DNA from: Balneolaceae bacterium
Lineage (GTDB): Bacteria; Bacteroidota; Rhodothermia; Balneolales; Balneolaceae
Assembly (NCBI GenBank): GCA_020832285.1
Contig: JAFIFB010000024.1
Span: 1-64,000 of the forward strand
Direction of reading: 5' to 3'
DNA: 64,000 nucleotides
Of this stretch, positions 17,788 through 26,238 are shown one piece after another. Position 1 is the first letter of the stretch, and each line of letters starts with the position of its first letter. Below the pieces are notes generated by a model. The model was not told the DNA's origin. It ran no database searches and worked only from the letters and a program-made list of their open reading frames with translations. Position numbers and translations under genes: made by a program.

Positions 17788-19107
17788 ATGAGTACAAACG
17801 AATATTTTCCCGGCATCAATAAAATTGAATATGAAGGCCCGGAGTCTGATAATCCTCTCGCATTTACCCACTACGATGAAGACCGTGTTGTAGCCGGCAA
17901 AACCATGAAGGATCATTTCCGTTTTGCCGTAGCCTACTGGCACTCATTCTGCAACGAAAACAGTGACCCTTTTGGCGTGGGTACCCGTCAGTTTCCATGG
18001 GATAAATCTTCCGATCCGATCGACAACGCAAAATTTCGCCTGGATGCCGCTTTTGAATTTTTCACCAAACTGGGCATTCCCTACTACTGCTTTCACGACC
18101 GCGACCTTGCACCGGAAGGCAGTAATGTAGCCGAATCAGAAAAAAATCTGGCCGAACTTGTTGAACTGGCCAAGCAGAAACAGCAAGAAACCGGAGTGAA
18201 ACTGCTCTGGGGAACGGCAAACCTGTTTACCCACCCCCGTTACATGAACGGAGCGGCCACCAATCCCGATTTCAGGGTGATCACCCACGCCGCTGCCCAG
18301 GTAAAAGCTGCCCTGGACGCTACCGTTGAGCTGAACGGCGAGAATTATGTGTTTTGGGGCGGACGTGAAGGCTACATGCACCTTTTCAACACCGACATGA
18401 AACGTGAGCTGGACAATATGGGCACCTTCCTGCGGGCAGCCCGTGATTATGGACGAAAAATCGGCTTTGAAGGAACATTCCTGATTGAGCCCAAACCGAT
18501 GGAGCCGACCAAGCACCAGTACGATTTCGATGCGGCAACAGTGATTGGGTTTTTGCATGAACAGGACCTTTTGGATGACTTCAAATTGAATGTCGAAGCT
18601 AATCACGCCACACTGGCAAGCCATTCCTTCGCCCACGATGTAATGCTGGCTGCCCAAAGCGGCTTACTGGGAAGCATCGACGCTAACCGCGGGGATAACC
18701 AGAACGGCTGGGATACCGACTACTTCCCCACCAACCTTTATGATGCTGTTGAAGTGATGTTAATTTTACTCGAATATGGCGGACTTGCTCCCGGAGGTCT
18801 GAATTTTGATGCCAAATTGCGAAGAAATTCCACCGATCCGGAAGACCTCTTCCACGCACACATCGGCGGGATGGATACTTTTGCCCGTGGCCTGCTGATT
18901 GCCGAAGATATTCTCAACAATTCCGATTACAAAAAACTTCGTCACGGACGGTACACATCCCTGGATGAAGGAAAAGGAAAAGCGTTTGAAAATGGCAAAC
19001 TTTCACTCGAAGAGCTCCGCGATATCGCTGCCAAATCCGGTGAGCCTGAGCTGCAAAGCGGCAAACAGGAACTGCTCGAAAATATGATCAACCGGTTTAT
19101 CCGGTAA
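17788..19107 (+). CDS. xylA: Xylose isomerase
   Basis: A 439-residue class II xylose isomerase. Active-site sequences are [13 protein letters not shown] (base/acid histidine), [30 protein letters not shown] (metal Glu and Lys), [16 protein letters not shown] and [20 protein letters not shown] (metal Asp). It interconverts D-xylose and D-xylulose with two divalent cations and sits directly after xylB, so the pair makes a complete xylose-entry route. Oddly, no xylose transporter is adjacent except the divergent PTS-like permease. Confidence 0.98.
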   Translation: MSTNEYFPGINKIEYEGPESDNPLAFTHYDEDRVVAGKTMKDHFRFAVAYWHSFCNENSDPFGVGTRQFPWDKSSDPIDNAKFRLDAAFEFFTKLGIPYYCFHDRDLAPEGSNVAESEKNLAELVELAKQKQQETGVKLLWGTANLFTHPRYMNGAATNPDFRVITHAAAQVKAALDATVELNGENYVFWGGREGYMHLFNTDMKRELDNMGTFLRAARDYGRKIGFEGTFLIEPKPMEPTKHQYDFDAATVIGFLHEQDLLDDFKLNVEANHATLASHSFAHDVMLAAQSGLLGSIDANRGDNQNGWDTDYFPTNLYDAVEVMLILLEYGGLAPGGLNFDAKLRRNSTDPEDLFHAHIGGMDTFARGLLIAEDILNNSDYKKLRHGRYTSLDEGKGKAFENGKLSLEELRDIAAKSGEPELQSGKQELLENMINRFIR

Positions 19108-19132
19108 CTGAATCGATCTGTTTTGTGCGTTT

Positions 19133-19196
19133 TGCTTTTGAAGCAGCCATCATTTATTGTGTAGTAGTGTAATTATTAGATGGTGCTTCGAAAGCA
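19133..19196. promoter_or_regulatory. Paired TGCTT-N3-AAGCA operators before the AraC-type gene
   Basis: Two 13-bp palindromes of the same form, TGCTT-TTG-AAGCA (19133-19145) and TGCTT-CGA-AAGCA (19184-19196), lie 51 bp apart centre to centre, close to five helical turns, between xylA and the regulator gene. Such phasing would let one dimer pair bind both on the same DNA face. They are good candidates for autoregulation by the AraC-type protein or for a xylose-responsive regulator. Confidence 0.5.
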
Positions 19197-19240
19197 ATAT
19201 TTTTTCGGAAAAGGAGCCACATCACGAATAAAGGTTTGAC

Positions 19241-20101
19241 ATGGACAGTTTTTTTGATTTCATACAAGAACATCCGCCTGTAAAGAGAATTCAGGTCAAT
19301 GATCTGCTATTAGCGGAATATCAATGTCCGCTTGCCGAAACGAGATACGACATCTGGTCGCACCATAACTACTTTATCTACGTGATCAGCGGCCAAAAAA
19401 AGTGGTATACACGGGATCAGGAGATCCTGGTGCAGAAAGGGGACTGCCTGTTTGTAAGGAAAGGTGCTCACTCAGTGTATCAATATTTCGACACCGAATT
19501 CTGTGCCCTTGTACTGTTTGTTCCAGATGAGTTTATACGAACCGTGCTCCTCAACAACCGGATTAAAACGGGAGACCCGGATCATTTCACCGGCCGCGAT
19601 TCGCTTTTTTCGGTAAAATCAGGAGAACAGCTCAAAGCTTATTTTCTTTCTTTTTTTTCTTACCTATCTGGATCTGAAAAACCTCCGGACAAACTTCTGG
19701 AACTCAAATTCAAAGAGCTTGTTATCATCACGGCAACCGGCAGCGGAAATTCTTCCCTTGCAGGTTACTTTGCCGGTTTGTGCCAGACGAGCAAACCGTC
19801 ATTGAGAGAAGTGATGGAAGATAACTACACCTATCCGATGAGTTTGAAAGAATTTGCACGACTGAGCGGCCGAAGTCTGTCTGCCTTTAAAAGAGATTTT
19901 AATAAAACTTTTCATACAACACCGGGGCGATGGCTTACCCAAAAACGCCTCGAACTGGCAAGGTACATGCTGGAAAATACCGATAAATCCGTAACAGAAA
20001 TTGCGTTTGAAGCAGGGTTCAAAAACAACTCTCACTTTAACAGAGTATTCAAAGAGAAGTTTGATATGACTCCGCTTGAATGCAGTAAAATGGCTGTTTG
20101 A
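19241..20101 (+). CDS. AraC-family transcriptional regulator
   Basis: A 286-residue protein with an N-terminal cupin-like sensor domain (about residues 20-130, with YVISGQKKWYTRDQEILVQK typical of sugar-sensing members) and a C-terminal pair of helix-turn-helix motifs (about 185-286: LKEFARLSGRSLSAFKRDF and VTEIAFEAGFKNNSHFNRVF). It lies 133 bp after xylA on the same strand, so xylose control is the simplest inference. The ligand is not known from sequence. It is probably an activator, as usual for the family. Confidence 0.9.
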   Translation: MDSFFDFIQEHPPVKRIQVNDLLLAEYQCPLAETRYDIWSHHNYFIYVISGQKKWYTRDQEILVQKGDCLFVRKGAHSVYQYFDTEFCALVLFVPDEFIRTVLLNNRIKTGDPDHFTGRDSLFSVKSGEQLKAYFLSFFSYLSGSEKPPDKLLELKFKELVIITATGSGNSSLAGYFAGLCQTSKPSLREVMEDNYTYPMSLKEFARLSGRSLSAFKRDFNKTFHTTPGRWLTQKRLELARYMLENTDKSVTEIAFEAGFKNNSHFNRVFKEKFDMTPLECSKMAV

Positions 20102-20260
20102 AACTACCGGTAACGGCTAAGTAAAAAATTTGGACTTCTAAGTAAAGATCGGTAGTCCGGCAGGTTTTATGTTACCTGCGAACCAGATGAGAATCGGTCA
20201 TAATCCGGACCGGTTTTCTTTCAATCAAACTTAAAACTGATTCTAAAAACGGAAGCAACT

Positions 20261-20527
20261 ATGTATATAGCCATAGAACACGACATCCACGATCCCGATA
20301 AATTCCAAAAATGTGCTGAAGATGTATTCCCTCTTCCGGAAGATCTTCATGTACATCAATTCTTTCCCTCACCGGATTTGACCAAGGCGGTTTGTTTATA
20401 TGAAGCACCTTCTGTAGAACGGCTTAGTAATTATCTGGACAGCAAACTCAACCCGGCAAGCAAACAGCACTATTTTCCAGTGCTGACAGAACAGGCCATT
20501 GGACTTCCTGAAACCGTTAAAGTGTAA
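20261..20527 (+). CDS. Small uncharacterised protein (possibly DUF4242-like)
   Basis: An 88-residue protein with no signal peptide or membrane segment. It contains three histidines in the first third and a CLYEAPSVERLSNYLDSKL segment; this faintly resembles the small ferredoxin-like DUF4242 proteins (nickel-binding relatives are known), but the match is weak. It lies between the AraC-type gene and a methyltransferase gene. A hairpin with 9-bp arms follows its stop. I give no function. Confidence 0.6.
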   Translation: MYIAIEHDIHDPDKFQKCAEDVFPLPEDLHVHQFFPSPDLTKAVCLYEAPSVERLSNYLDSKLNPASKQHYFPVLTEQAIGLPETVKV

Positions 20528-20533
20528 CAAAAT

Positions 20534-20569
20534 CCGGCCTCCGGTTATTTTGAAAACAAAGGAGGCCGG
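20534..20569 (+). terminator. Stem-loop after the small protein gene
   Basis: CCGGCCTCC (20534-20542) pairs perfectly with GGAGGCCGG (20561-20569) across an 18-nt loop, 6 bp after the stop. No T run follows on the plus strand, so it may be a weak or factor-dependent terminator or an mRNA end. It also lies 17 bp before the methyltransferase ATG. Confidence 0.5.
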
Positions 20570-20586
20570 TAAAAAATCATAAAATT

Positions 20587-21405
20587 ATGAACCATAAAAA
20601 AACCCTCCCTTTTTCTGAAATTACAGAAAAACAAAAACAAACCTGGTCTTCCGGTGATTTCAATCAGATTGCCCGCCAGAACTGGGCGATGGGAGAAGCC
20701 CTTTGCAATGCTGCTGATCCTCTGCCCGGACAGCGGGTTCTGGATGTTGCTTGTGGCAGTGGAACGGCAGCTCTTGTTGCAGAACGGCGTTATTGTGAGG
20801 TCACAGGCGTCGATTATGTACCTGAACTAATAGATCGTGCGAAGCTGCGAGCGAAAGCTAACGGCCAAAAAATTAATTTTCTTACAGGGGATGCCCAGGA
20901 CTTACCGTTCGATGACAACAGCTTCGATATAATCTTGTCAGTTTATGGCGTTCAGTTTGCACCCGACCAGGAGAAAGCCGCAAACGAAATGCTCCGTGTT
21001 TGCAAGCCGGGTGGCTTAATCGCACTGGCCAGTCCTTTACCCGAAGGCTGGAGCGGTGATTTTTTCGCCGTTCATGCAAAGTACAATCCGCCACCACCCG
21101 AAGTAACCTCTCCGCTGCGATGGGGAACAGAGAAAGGGGTTCAACAACTCCTTGGGCGCGGGTGCTCTTCCATCGAAATATCAAAACAGAAAGTACTTCA
21201 GTATTACAAGTCCACCGATCATGCCTTGGAAGTTTTCAGCCGATGGTTCGGCCCAACCATACAGGCTTCCCAAAAACTGAATGACGGAGAAAGGAAGAAT
21301 TTGCTGCAAGATATCAAAACGGTGTTCGATCGCTATAATCAGGCTACCGATGGCAGGGCAATTGTTGAAAATATCTATTTACAGATCCTGGCAACCAAAA
21401 AGTGA
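20587..21405 (+). CDS. Class I SAM-dependent methyltransferase
   Basis: A 272-residue protein with a standard Rossmann-type methyltransferase fold: motif I VLDVACGSGTAAL (about residues 49-61), the acidic end of strand 2 in VTGVDYVPELI, GDAQDLPFDDNSFDII (motif II) and LRVCKPGGLIAL (motif III). The sequence resembles the UbiE/Methyltransf_11 group that acts on small molecules, but the acceptor cannot be told. It is alone on the plus strand and convergent with the DUF2784 gene. Confidence 0.88.
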   Translation: MNHKKTLPFSEITEKQKQTWSSGDFNQIARQNWAMGEALCNAADPLPGQRVLDVACGSGTAALVAERRYCEVTGVDYVPELIDRAKLRAKANGQKINFLTGDAQDLPFDDNSFDIILSVYGVQFAPDQEKAANEMLRVCKPGGLIALASPLPEGWSGDFFAVHAKYNPPPPEVTSPLRWGTEKGVQQLLGRGCSSIEISKQKVLQYYKSTDHALEVFSRWFGPTIQASQKLNDGERKNLLQDIKTVFDRYNQATDGRAIVENIYLQILATKK

Positions 21406-21490
21406 TGATTTACCTGATTCAGTCAGACCTTCGCAGACATCATCTCTGGAGATTGCTTTGAAAAAATTCCGGGATCATTTTGATATGCAA

Positions 21491-21862
21491 TTAACCACGC
21501 TTTTTCAAATATCGCTTCACCACAATGGCATAAAGAATGAGATTGATCAGAATGACACCCACCCCCAGTAAAATCTGAACCTCACGGGTAAGTCCGGGCG
21601 GATAGATAACAGGCAGCAGGTAGTGCTCGATAAATCCGCCCTCATAACCTGCTTCACCAGCTGCTCTCCTGAGATGATTTTCGAGCGGGGTTAGCGGACA
21701 AATCCAGCCCATAGTTACCACCATCGCAGCCCAAAATGCAGATATGAGATGCGGGTAGATCACCCATCTCCACTTTAATACCAAAACTGCACCTATGACT
21801 GCGAAAATAATAAAAAGGAAATGGATAAATACTACTATTTCGGCCAGGATACTGTAGATCAT
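21491..21862 (-). CDS. DUF2784 membrane protein
   Basis: A 123-residue protein with three or four hydrophobic helices. The CPLTPLENHLRR segment near residues 55-66, the EGGFIEHYLLPVIYPPGL segment and the terminal basic tail fit the DUF2784 family, small membrane proteins of unknown role found in many bacteria. It is a single gene, convergent with the methyltransferase gene. The next 430 bp on the minus side hold only a broken DUF2165 frame. Confidence 0.8.
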   Translation of the reverse strand: MIYSILAEIVVFIHFLFIIFAVIGAVLVLKWRWVIYPHLISAFWAAMVVTMGWICPLTPLENHLRRAAGEAGYEGGFIEHYLLPVIYPPGLTREVQILLGVGVILINLILYAIVVKRYLKKRG

Positions 21863-22015
21863 AACTGAATTGATTAAGTATAAAAGTAATAACGCTTTCC
21901 TCAGTCTTACTGATTAAATTGCTGAAAAAAGGGATTTGTTGACCGGTTCTGTTTTAAATAAATTGTTGCAATTTATTTTAATCACGAATCAAACCTCACT
22001 GAATCAACAGTTTAT

Positions 22016-22189
22016 ATGTCTGGAAAATTTACAACAGCCACTGCTATCCGATTTTCAAAAATCCTGCTTGTCGTATTTTTCGGGTTTTACGTTTTGGTTG
22101 CTGCTTTCGGCAATGTTACGGATTCTGCTTTCCGGATCACCGCTTTCATCCTGGGAACGCTGATTTTTGTAACAATGAAGAATGATTGA
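22016..22189 (+). pseudogene. Internally deleted DUF2165-type membrane protein remnant
   Basis: This frame encodes 57 residues. Residues 10-33 (IRFSKILLVVFFGFYVLVA, then AFGNVTD) look like the N-terminal helix of DUF2165 proteins, while the rest (DSAFRITAFILGTLIFVTM) looks like the family's C-terminal helix. DUF2165 proteins are about 160 residues, so the central two helices are missing. The reading frame is kept. It could be a collapsed gene or a genuine small two-helix protein; I favour a remnant. The 150 bp before it hold no gene. Confidence 0.5.
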
Positions 22190-22258
22190 GAAGCAACAGC
22201 CTGAATATTTTCTTGCAGTTTGTAAACGCGATGTACAGACATTTGCAAAAATTGGAGG

Positions 22259-22277
22259 AACGGGTCAGCGACCCGTT
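22259..22277. terminator. Short palindrome downstream of the TonB gene
   Basis: AACGGGTC (22259-22266) and GACCCGTT (22270-22277) form a perfect 8-bp stem with a 3-nt loop, 17 bp after the TonB stop on the minus strand. On that strand it is followed by CCTCCAATTTTT, a weak T run. It may end the TonB transcript or be a palindromic repeat like those at 26564-26683. Confidence 0.45.
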
Positions 22278-22294
22278 GTACTTGGTGGGCTGAA

Positions 22295-22972
22295 TCAGTA
22301 GTTAAAGCGCTGGCGGGTAAAGGCTTTAACGGGTTCCCCGTCCTGACGGGCAGGTCGGAATCGCCACTGCATAGCGGCTTTCAGAACGGCATCCATCAGG
22401 CCATATTGAACGAAAGGAAGTTCCTGGTATGACCCATCATTATTATAAAGACGAATTTCCATTATGCTGGCCTCCTCCACATCTCCATTCTGATCTACCA
22501 AAAAATTTACAATCATCTCCAGTTTGCCTCTGTATTCGTCGGGAACCCTTTCAGGAGCCGAAGCCTCAACAATTCGGACAACAGTGGGTGGAATCTGTGG
22601 ATTTCCAACGATGCGCTCTTCTTCTCCAGTGTGACCGGTTCCGTAACCGGGGTCGGGCAGCGGCAGGTCCGGCAGGTCGAGATCAACATCAAACTCGATC
22701 TCTACTTCAATGATTTCATCGTCCGGCACCGGATTTGGCATTTGGGGCCGTGGTGGCGGCGGAGGTGAAGTTTGCTGTCGGGTTACCTGAATTTCATCGA
22801 GAAGAACCGTTTCCTGTTCCTGCATCTCAAAATCGAGTGAGGGCTCGTAGGATATTTCAGGCCAAAACCGAATCAAAAGAATGGCTCCTACCTGAATAAC
22901 CGCCATGCATAGCAAAACCAGATTCCGGTAGTCTTGATCTGGGAGTCGTTTATTTTTTTGATGATGTGCCAA
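22295..22972 (-). CDS. TonB-family energy transducer
   Basis: A 225-residue protein with one transmembrane helix (about 17-36), a proline-rich SPPPPPRPQMP linker followed by an acidic stretch (about 85-115) and a C-terminal TonB domain (about 135-225, ending QWRFRPARQDGEPVKAFTRQ). It would span the periplasm and energise outer-membrane receptors with the ExbB/ExbD motor. The exbB/exbD genes in the window are 24 kb away. The TonB receptors near 34-40 kb are candidate partners. It stands alone. Confidence 0.9.
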   Translation of the reverse strand: MAHHQKNKRLPDQDYRNLVLLCMAVIQVGAILLIRFWPEISYEPSLDFEMQEQETVLLDEIQVTRQQTSPPPPPRPQMPNPVPDDEIIEVEIEFDVDLDLPDLPLPDPGYGTGHTGEEERIVGNPQIPPTVVRIVEASAPERVPDEYRGKLEMIVNFLVDQNGDVEEASIMEIRLYNNDGSYQELPFVQYGLMDAVLKAAMQWRFRPARQDGEPVKAFTRQRFNY

Positions 22973-23080
22973 AATAACAGCCTCTGTAACTTATGAAAGC
23001 AGGATTTTTTATAAACAATTTCTTTACTAATTAACGGAATGAACACAACAAAATGATAGAAAGAAACCAAAACATCCTTT

Positions 23081-24028
23081 CTATAATTTCTTTAAAACTT
23101 TTCGGATAAATCCATCGCTCTCTTGAAGTTTCCGAATTGCTTCATCCTTTGAAAGACCTGAAAGAGCCATCAGCAGCGCAGTTTTTACGTGATCATCGGC
23201 TTTGTCGAGCATCTCTTCGGCCTCTTCATAATTTATTTTTGCAAGCATCATCACAATTCTCTTGGCTCTCTCCTCCAGTTTTTTATTGGTGAGCTGCAGA
23301 TCTACCATCACATTTTCATATACTTTACCCAGGCGTATCATCGCCCCGGTGGTGAACATGTTCAGAATCATTTTTTGAGCAGTCGCGCTTTTCATACGGG
23401 TGCTGCCCATAATTACTTCAGGACCAACAGGCACATCAACCATATAATCCACATCCAAATCCACCTGTTCTGCTGATACGGTGGTAACCAGAATGGTTTT
23501 ACAGCCAATCTCACTTGCACGCTTCAATGCGCCATGTACATAAGGGGTGCGCCCGCTGGCGGCCAGCCCTGCAATCACATCAACTGAATTTACTTTGAGT
23601 CTGTTGATTTCTTCTGCACCATACTGCTCTACATCTTCTGCACCCTCCTGTGCGCGAAACATCGCTTTCTCTCCCCCGGCGATGAATCCCTGAACCAACT
23701 CAGGATCAGTTCCAAAGGTCGGGGGACATTCAGCGGCATCAAGTACCCCCAGTCTTCCGCTCGTACCGGCACCAAAATAGAGCAGTCTCCCCCCTTGCTT
23801 GAATCCCTCAACGATGGCGTCCACCGCATCAGCAATCACATCGAGTCGTGTTTCAACTGCTTCGGCAACTTTTTTATCCTCATCATTGATAATCCGTACA
23901 ATCTCCCGGGAGTCGGCAAGATCGATTTCCCGGCTGGCCGGATTTCGCTGTTCTGTGAGCAGTTTTTCGAGTTTTCTGAAAAGTTCAGGGTTCGATTTCA
24001 CAATGGTTATTTTCGTTTCCTCCACCAA
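23081..24028 (-). CDS. murQ: N-acetylmuramic acid 6-phosphate etherase
   Basis: A 315-residue SIS-domain protein. The diagnostic region GAGTSGRLGVLDAAECPPTF lies near residue 80-99, followed by the active-site LAASGRTPYVHGAL and GPEVIMGSTRMKSATAQKMIL motifs. MurQ cleaves the lactyl ether of MurNAc 6-phosphate to give GlcNAc 6-phosphate, part of cell-wall recycling. Its ATG overlaps the end of accC by 22 bp, so the two are probably co-transcribed, although the functions are unrelated. Confidence 0.96.
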   Translation of the reverse strand: MVEETKITIVKSNPELFRKLEKLLTEQRNPASREIDLADSREIVRIINDEDKKVAEAVETRLDVIADAVDAIVEGFKQGGRLLYFGAGTSGRLGVLDAAECPPTFGTDPELVQGFIAGGEKAMFRAQEGAEDVEQYGAEEINRLKVNSVDVIAGLAASGRTPYVHGALKRASEIGCKTILVTTVSAEQVDLDVDYMVDVPVGPEVIMGSTRMKSATAQKMILNMFTTGAMIRLGKVYENVMVDLQLTNKKLEERAKRIVMMLAKINYEEAEEMLDKADDHVKTALLMALSGLSKDEAIRKLQESDGFIRKVLKKL

Positions 24029-25503
24029 TTGCTATTTCGGGAACTATCAGCAGAGGGTTCGGAATGACTTTCAGAGTGATTTTCACTCATTTTCAGGAGA
24101 GAAGATACCACTGCCGCTACATTTATATGATTGAAATCCGAACTTTTTTTCATCATGAACTGATCTTTTACAAAATGAGTATCATACATACCGTTACGAA
24201 ATTTTTCATGCTCCAGTGTAAATTTACAAAAAGGTATGGTGGTTCTAACACCTGAAATTTCATACTCCTCCAGTGCGCGGATCATTTTTGAAATAGCCTT
24301 ATTTCGACCGGATGCATGAACACACAGTTTGGAAATCATCGGATCGTAATAAACCGGTACCTCCTGACCTTCCTCAATACCTGCATCCACTCGGACACCG
24401 GGACCTGACGGAATACGGTGGCGGCTCAAATAACCGGTACTCGGTAAAAATTGATTGGATGGATCCTCGGCATAGACCCGGCATTCAATGGCATGCCCGT
24501 TTCGCCGAATATCTTCCTGGCTGAGTGGCAGCTTTTTTCCTTCGGCTACATCAATCTGAAGGCCTACAAGATCCAGTCCGGTGATCATCTCTGTTACAGG
24601 ATGTTCTACCTGAAGACGGGTGTTCATTTCGAGAAAATAGAAGTTCAGATGTTTATCCACCAGAAATTCCACAGTGCCCGCTCCTACATATCCGCAGCTT
24701 TTGGCCGCAGCTATGGCTGCTTCAGCCATCTTCTCCCGCAGATCTTCCGTTAAAATCTCAGAGGGGGCTTCTTCAATAACTTTCTGATGGCGCCGCTGAA
24801 TGGAACATTCCCGTTCAAACATGTGAACTACATTTCCGTGTTGATCAGCAAAGATCTGGAATTCAATGTGTCGGGGCTCTTCAAGATATTTTTCCACAAA
24901 AACACGATCATCTCCAAATGAATTTTTCGCCTCCGACCGGGCTGATTTCACGCTTTTTTCGAAATCTTCTTCGGAATAAACAATTCTCATACCCTTCCCG
25001 CCGCCACCTGCAGCTGCTTTAATCAGAACAGGATATCCGATCTCAGCAGCGATTGTTTTTGTCTCTTCAATATCCTTGTCTTCCAGCGCCGATTCAGTGC
25101 CTGGCGGATACGGAACACCTGCTTTAGCCATCAGTTCGCGTGCACGTGTTTTGTCTCCCATCATCGCAATAGATTCCGGTTCAGGACCGATAAAAATGAT
25201 ACCTTCTTCACCGCACAGGCGAGCAAATTGTGCATTCTCGCTTAAAAAGCCGTACCCGGGATGTATAGCGTCGGCCCCGGTCTTTTTTGCTGCACCGATA
25301 ATGCGATCCATTACAAGGTAACTTTCGGCAGAAGGTGCATTTCCAATATGAACGGACTGATCGGCAGCCAGTACATGCGGAGATGTTCCATCGGCAGAGG
25401 AATAGACCGCCACAGTTCGGATATTCCGTTCGCGGCAGGTGCGAATAATTCGAAGAGCAATCTCTCCGCGATTGGCGATCAAAACTTTATTAATTGAAGG
25501 CAT
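24007..25503 (-). CDS. accC: Acyl-CoA carboxylase biotin carboxylase subunit
   Basis: A 498-residue ATP-grasp enzyme. It has the IANRGEIALRI start, the ATP-binding GGGGKGMRIV loop, and EMNTRLQVEHPVTE with the catalytic residues. It carboxylates biotin on a carrier protein for acetyl-CoA or propionyl-CoA carboxylase. About 40 residues at the C-terminus go beyond the E. coli AccC length and end in a polar Ser/His/Asn-rich tail (SENHSESHSEPSADSSRN). No carrier protein or carboxyltransferase gene is adjacent. The exact substrate complex (acetyl or propionyl) is open. Confidence 0.9.
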   Translation of the reverse strand: MPSINKVLIANRGEIALRIIRTCRERNIRTVAVYSSADGTSPHVLAADQSVHIGNAPSAESYLVMDRIIGAAKKTGADAIHPGYGFLSENAQFARLCGEEGIIFIGPEPESIAMMGDKTRARELMAKAGVPYPPGTESALEDKDIEETKTIAAEIGYPVLIKAAAGGGGKGMRIVYSEEDFEKSVKSARSEAKNSFGDDRVFVEKYLEEPRHIEFQIFADQHGNVVHMFERECSIQRRHQKVIEEAPSEILTEDLREKMAEAAIAAAKSCGYVGAGTVEFLVDKHLNFYFLEMNTRLQVEHPVTEMITGLDLVGLQIDVAEGKKLPLSQEDIRRNGHAIECRVYAEDPSNQFLPSTGYLSRHRIPSGPGVRVDAGIEEGQEVPVYYDPMISKLCVHASGRNKAISKMIRALEEYEISGVRTTIPFCKFTLEHEKFRNGMYDTHFVKDQFMMKKSSDFNHINVAAVVSSLLKMSENHSESHSEPSADSSRNSNWWRKRK

Positions 25504-25512
25504 CCGACTGAA

Positions 25513-26238
25513 TCAGAACAGATTTTCTTTAAGCATTTCCGGGACAAGTGTCCAGAGGTCTGCGGTTTCTTTATCCCAAACATAATGTTCATGCTCAATA
25601 AATTTCAACCATAATATATCACTCATCCTGCGGGTTTCCTCTTTTGTTGGATCGTTTTTGAAATTGAGCAGCCTGATATCTACCGAACTGATCAGTTTCA
25701 GCATTTTTTCATCGTTCAGATTCGGCATAAATTCAACGGGATTATTGAAGTAAATGCTATCGTCTGTCATCCCGTCGAGATGGACGCTGATATCATAATA
25801 GCCGCAAATACCAATCACTTTGTGAAAGTTGGTTGGATATTTGAAGGCCATTAAAAGAGCACAGTACGCTCCAATTCCTACGCCTGTGGTAATTATAAAC
25901 GGATTTGAATTGGTGTCAGAAATGAATGGCAACAGTTCATCCATCAGAAAATCCTGATATTGGGAAAATTTCATGACCCTGGTGAGCGGATCGGCTTTTT
26001 CGTTCATAAAGCTGTCGGGAGCAAAAGAATCGATACAAAAAAACTGATTATAGCCCTCTTCGATCTGTTCATTCAGTACGTTGATCGCATTGTGATTTTC
26101 CCATTCTTTGAAATTTCCGTGTGCAGACGGAAAAATAATCACTGGTGTCCCCTGCTCACCATAAATGAGCATCTCAGTAGTTTTGCCCAAACTGGGACTC
26201 TTCCATGATTTATATGTTCTTTTCATACCTAAAACCAT
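25513..26238 (-). CDS. Esterase-like alpha/beta-hydrolase without its catalytic serine
   Basis: A 241-residue protein with the fold pattern of the esterase D (PF00756) group: GTPVIIFPSAHGNFKEW, then ITTGVGIGAYCALLMAFKYP, a conserved nucleophile-elbow region. At the elbow the usual GxSxG reads GVGIG, so residue 121 is Gly where the nucleophile should be. It may be a pseudo-enzyme or binding protein. It begins 9 bp before accC and may share a transcript with accC and murQ. An alternative ATG lies 4 codons in (26226). Confidence 0.75.
   Translation of the reverse strand: MVLGMKRTYKSWKSPSLGKTTEMLIYGEQGTPVIIFPSAHGNFKEWENHNAINVLNEQIEEGYNQFFCIDSFAPDSFMNEKADPLTRVMKFSQYQDFLMDELLPFISDTNSNPFIITTGVGIGAYCALLMAFKYPTNFHKVIGICGYYDISVHLDGMTDDSIYFNNPVEFMPNLNDEKMLKLISSVDIRLLNFKNDPTKEETRRMSDILWLKFIEHEHYVWDKETADLWTLVPEMLKENLF

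Noticed and set aside
21936-22163. A 75-residue plus-strand frame overlapping the DUF2165 remnant
   Set aside because: The membrane-protein similarity lies in another frame (22016-22189); this one is a shadow.
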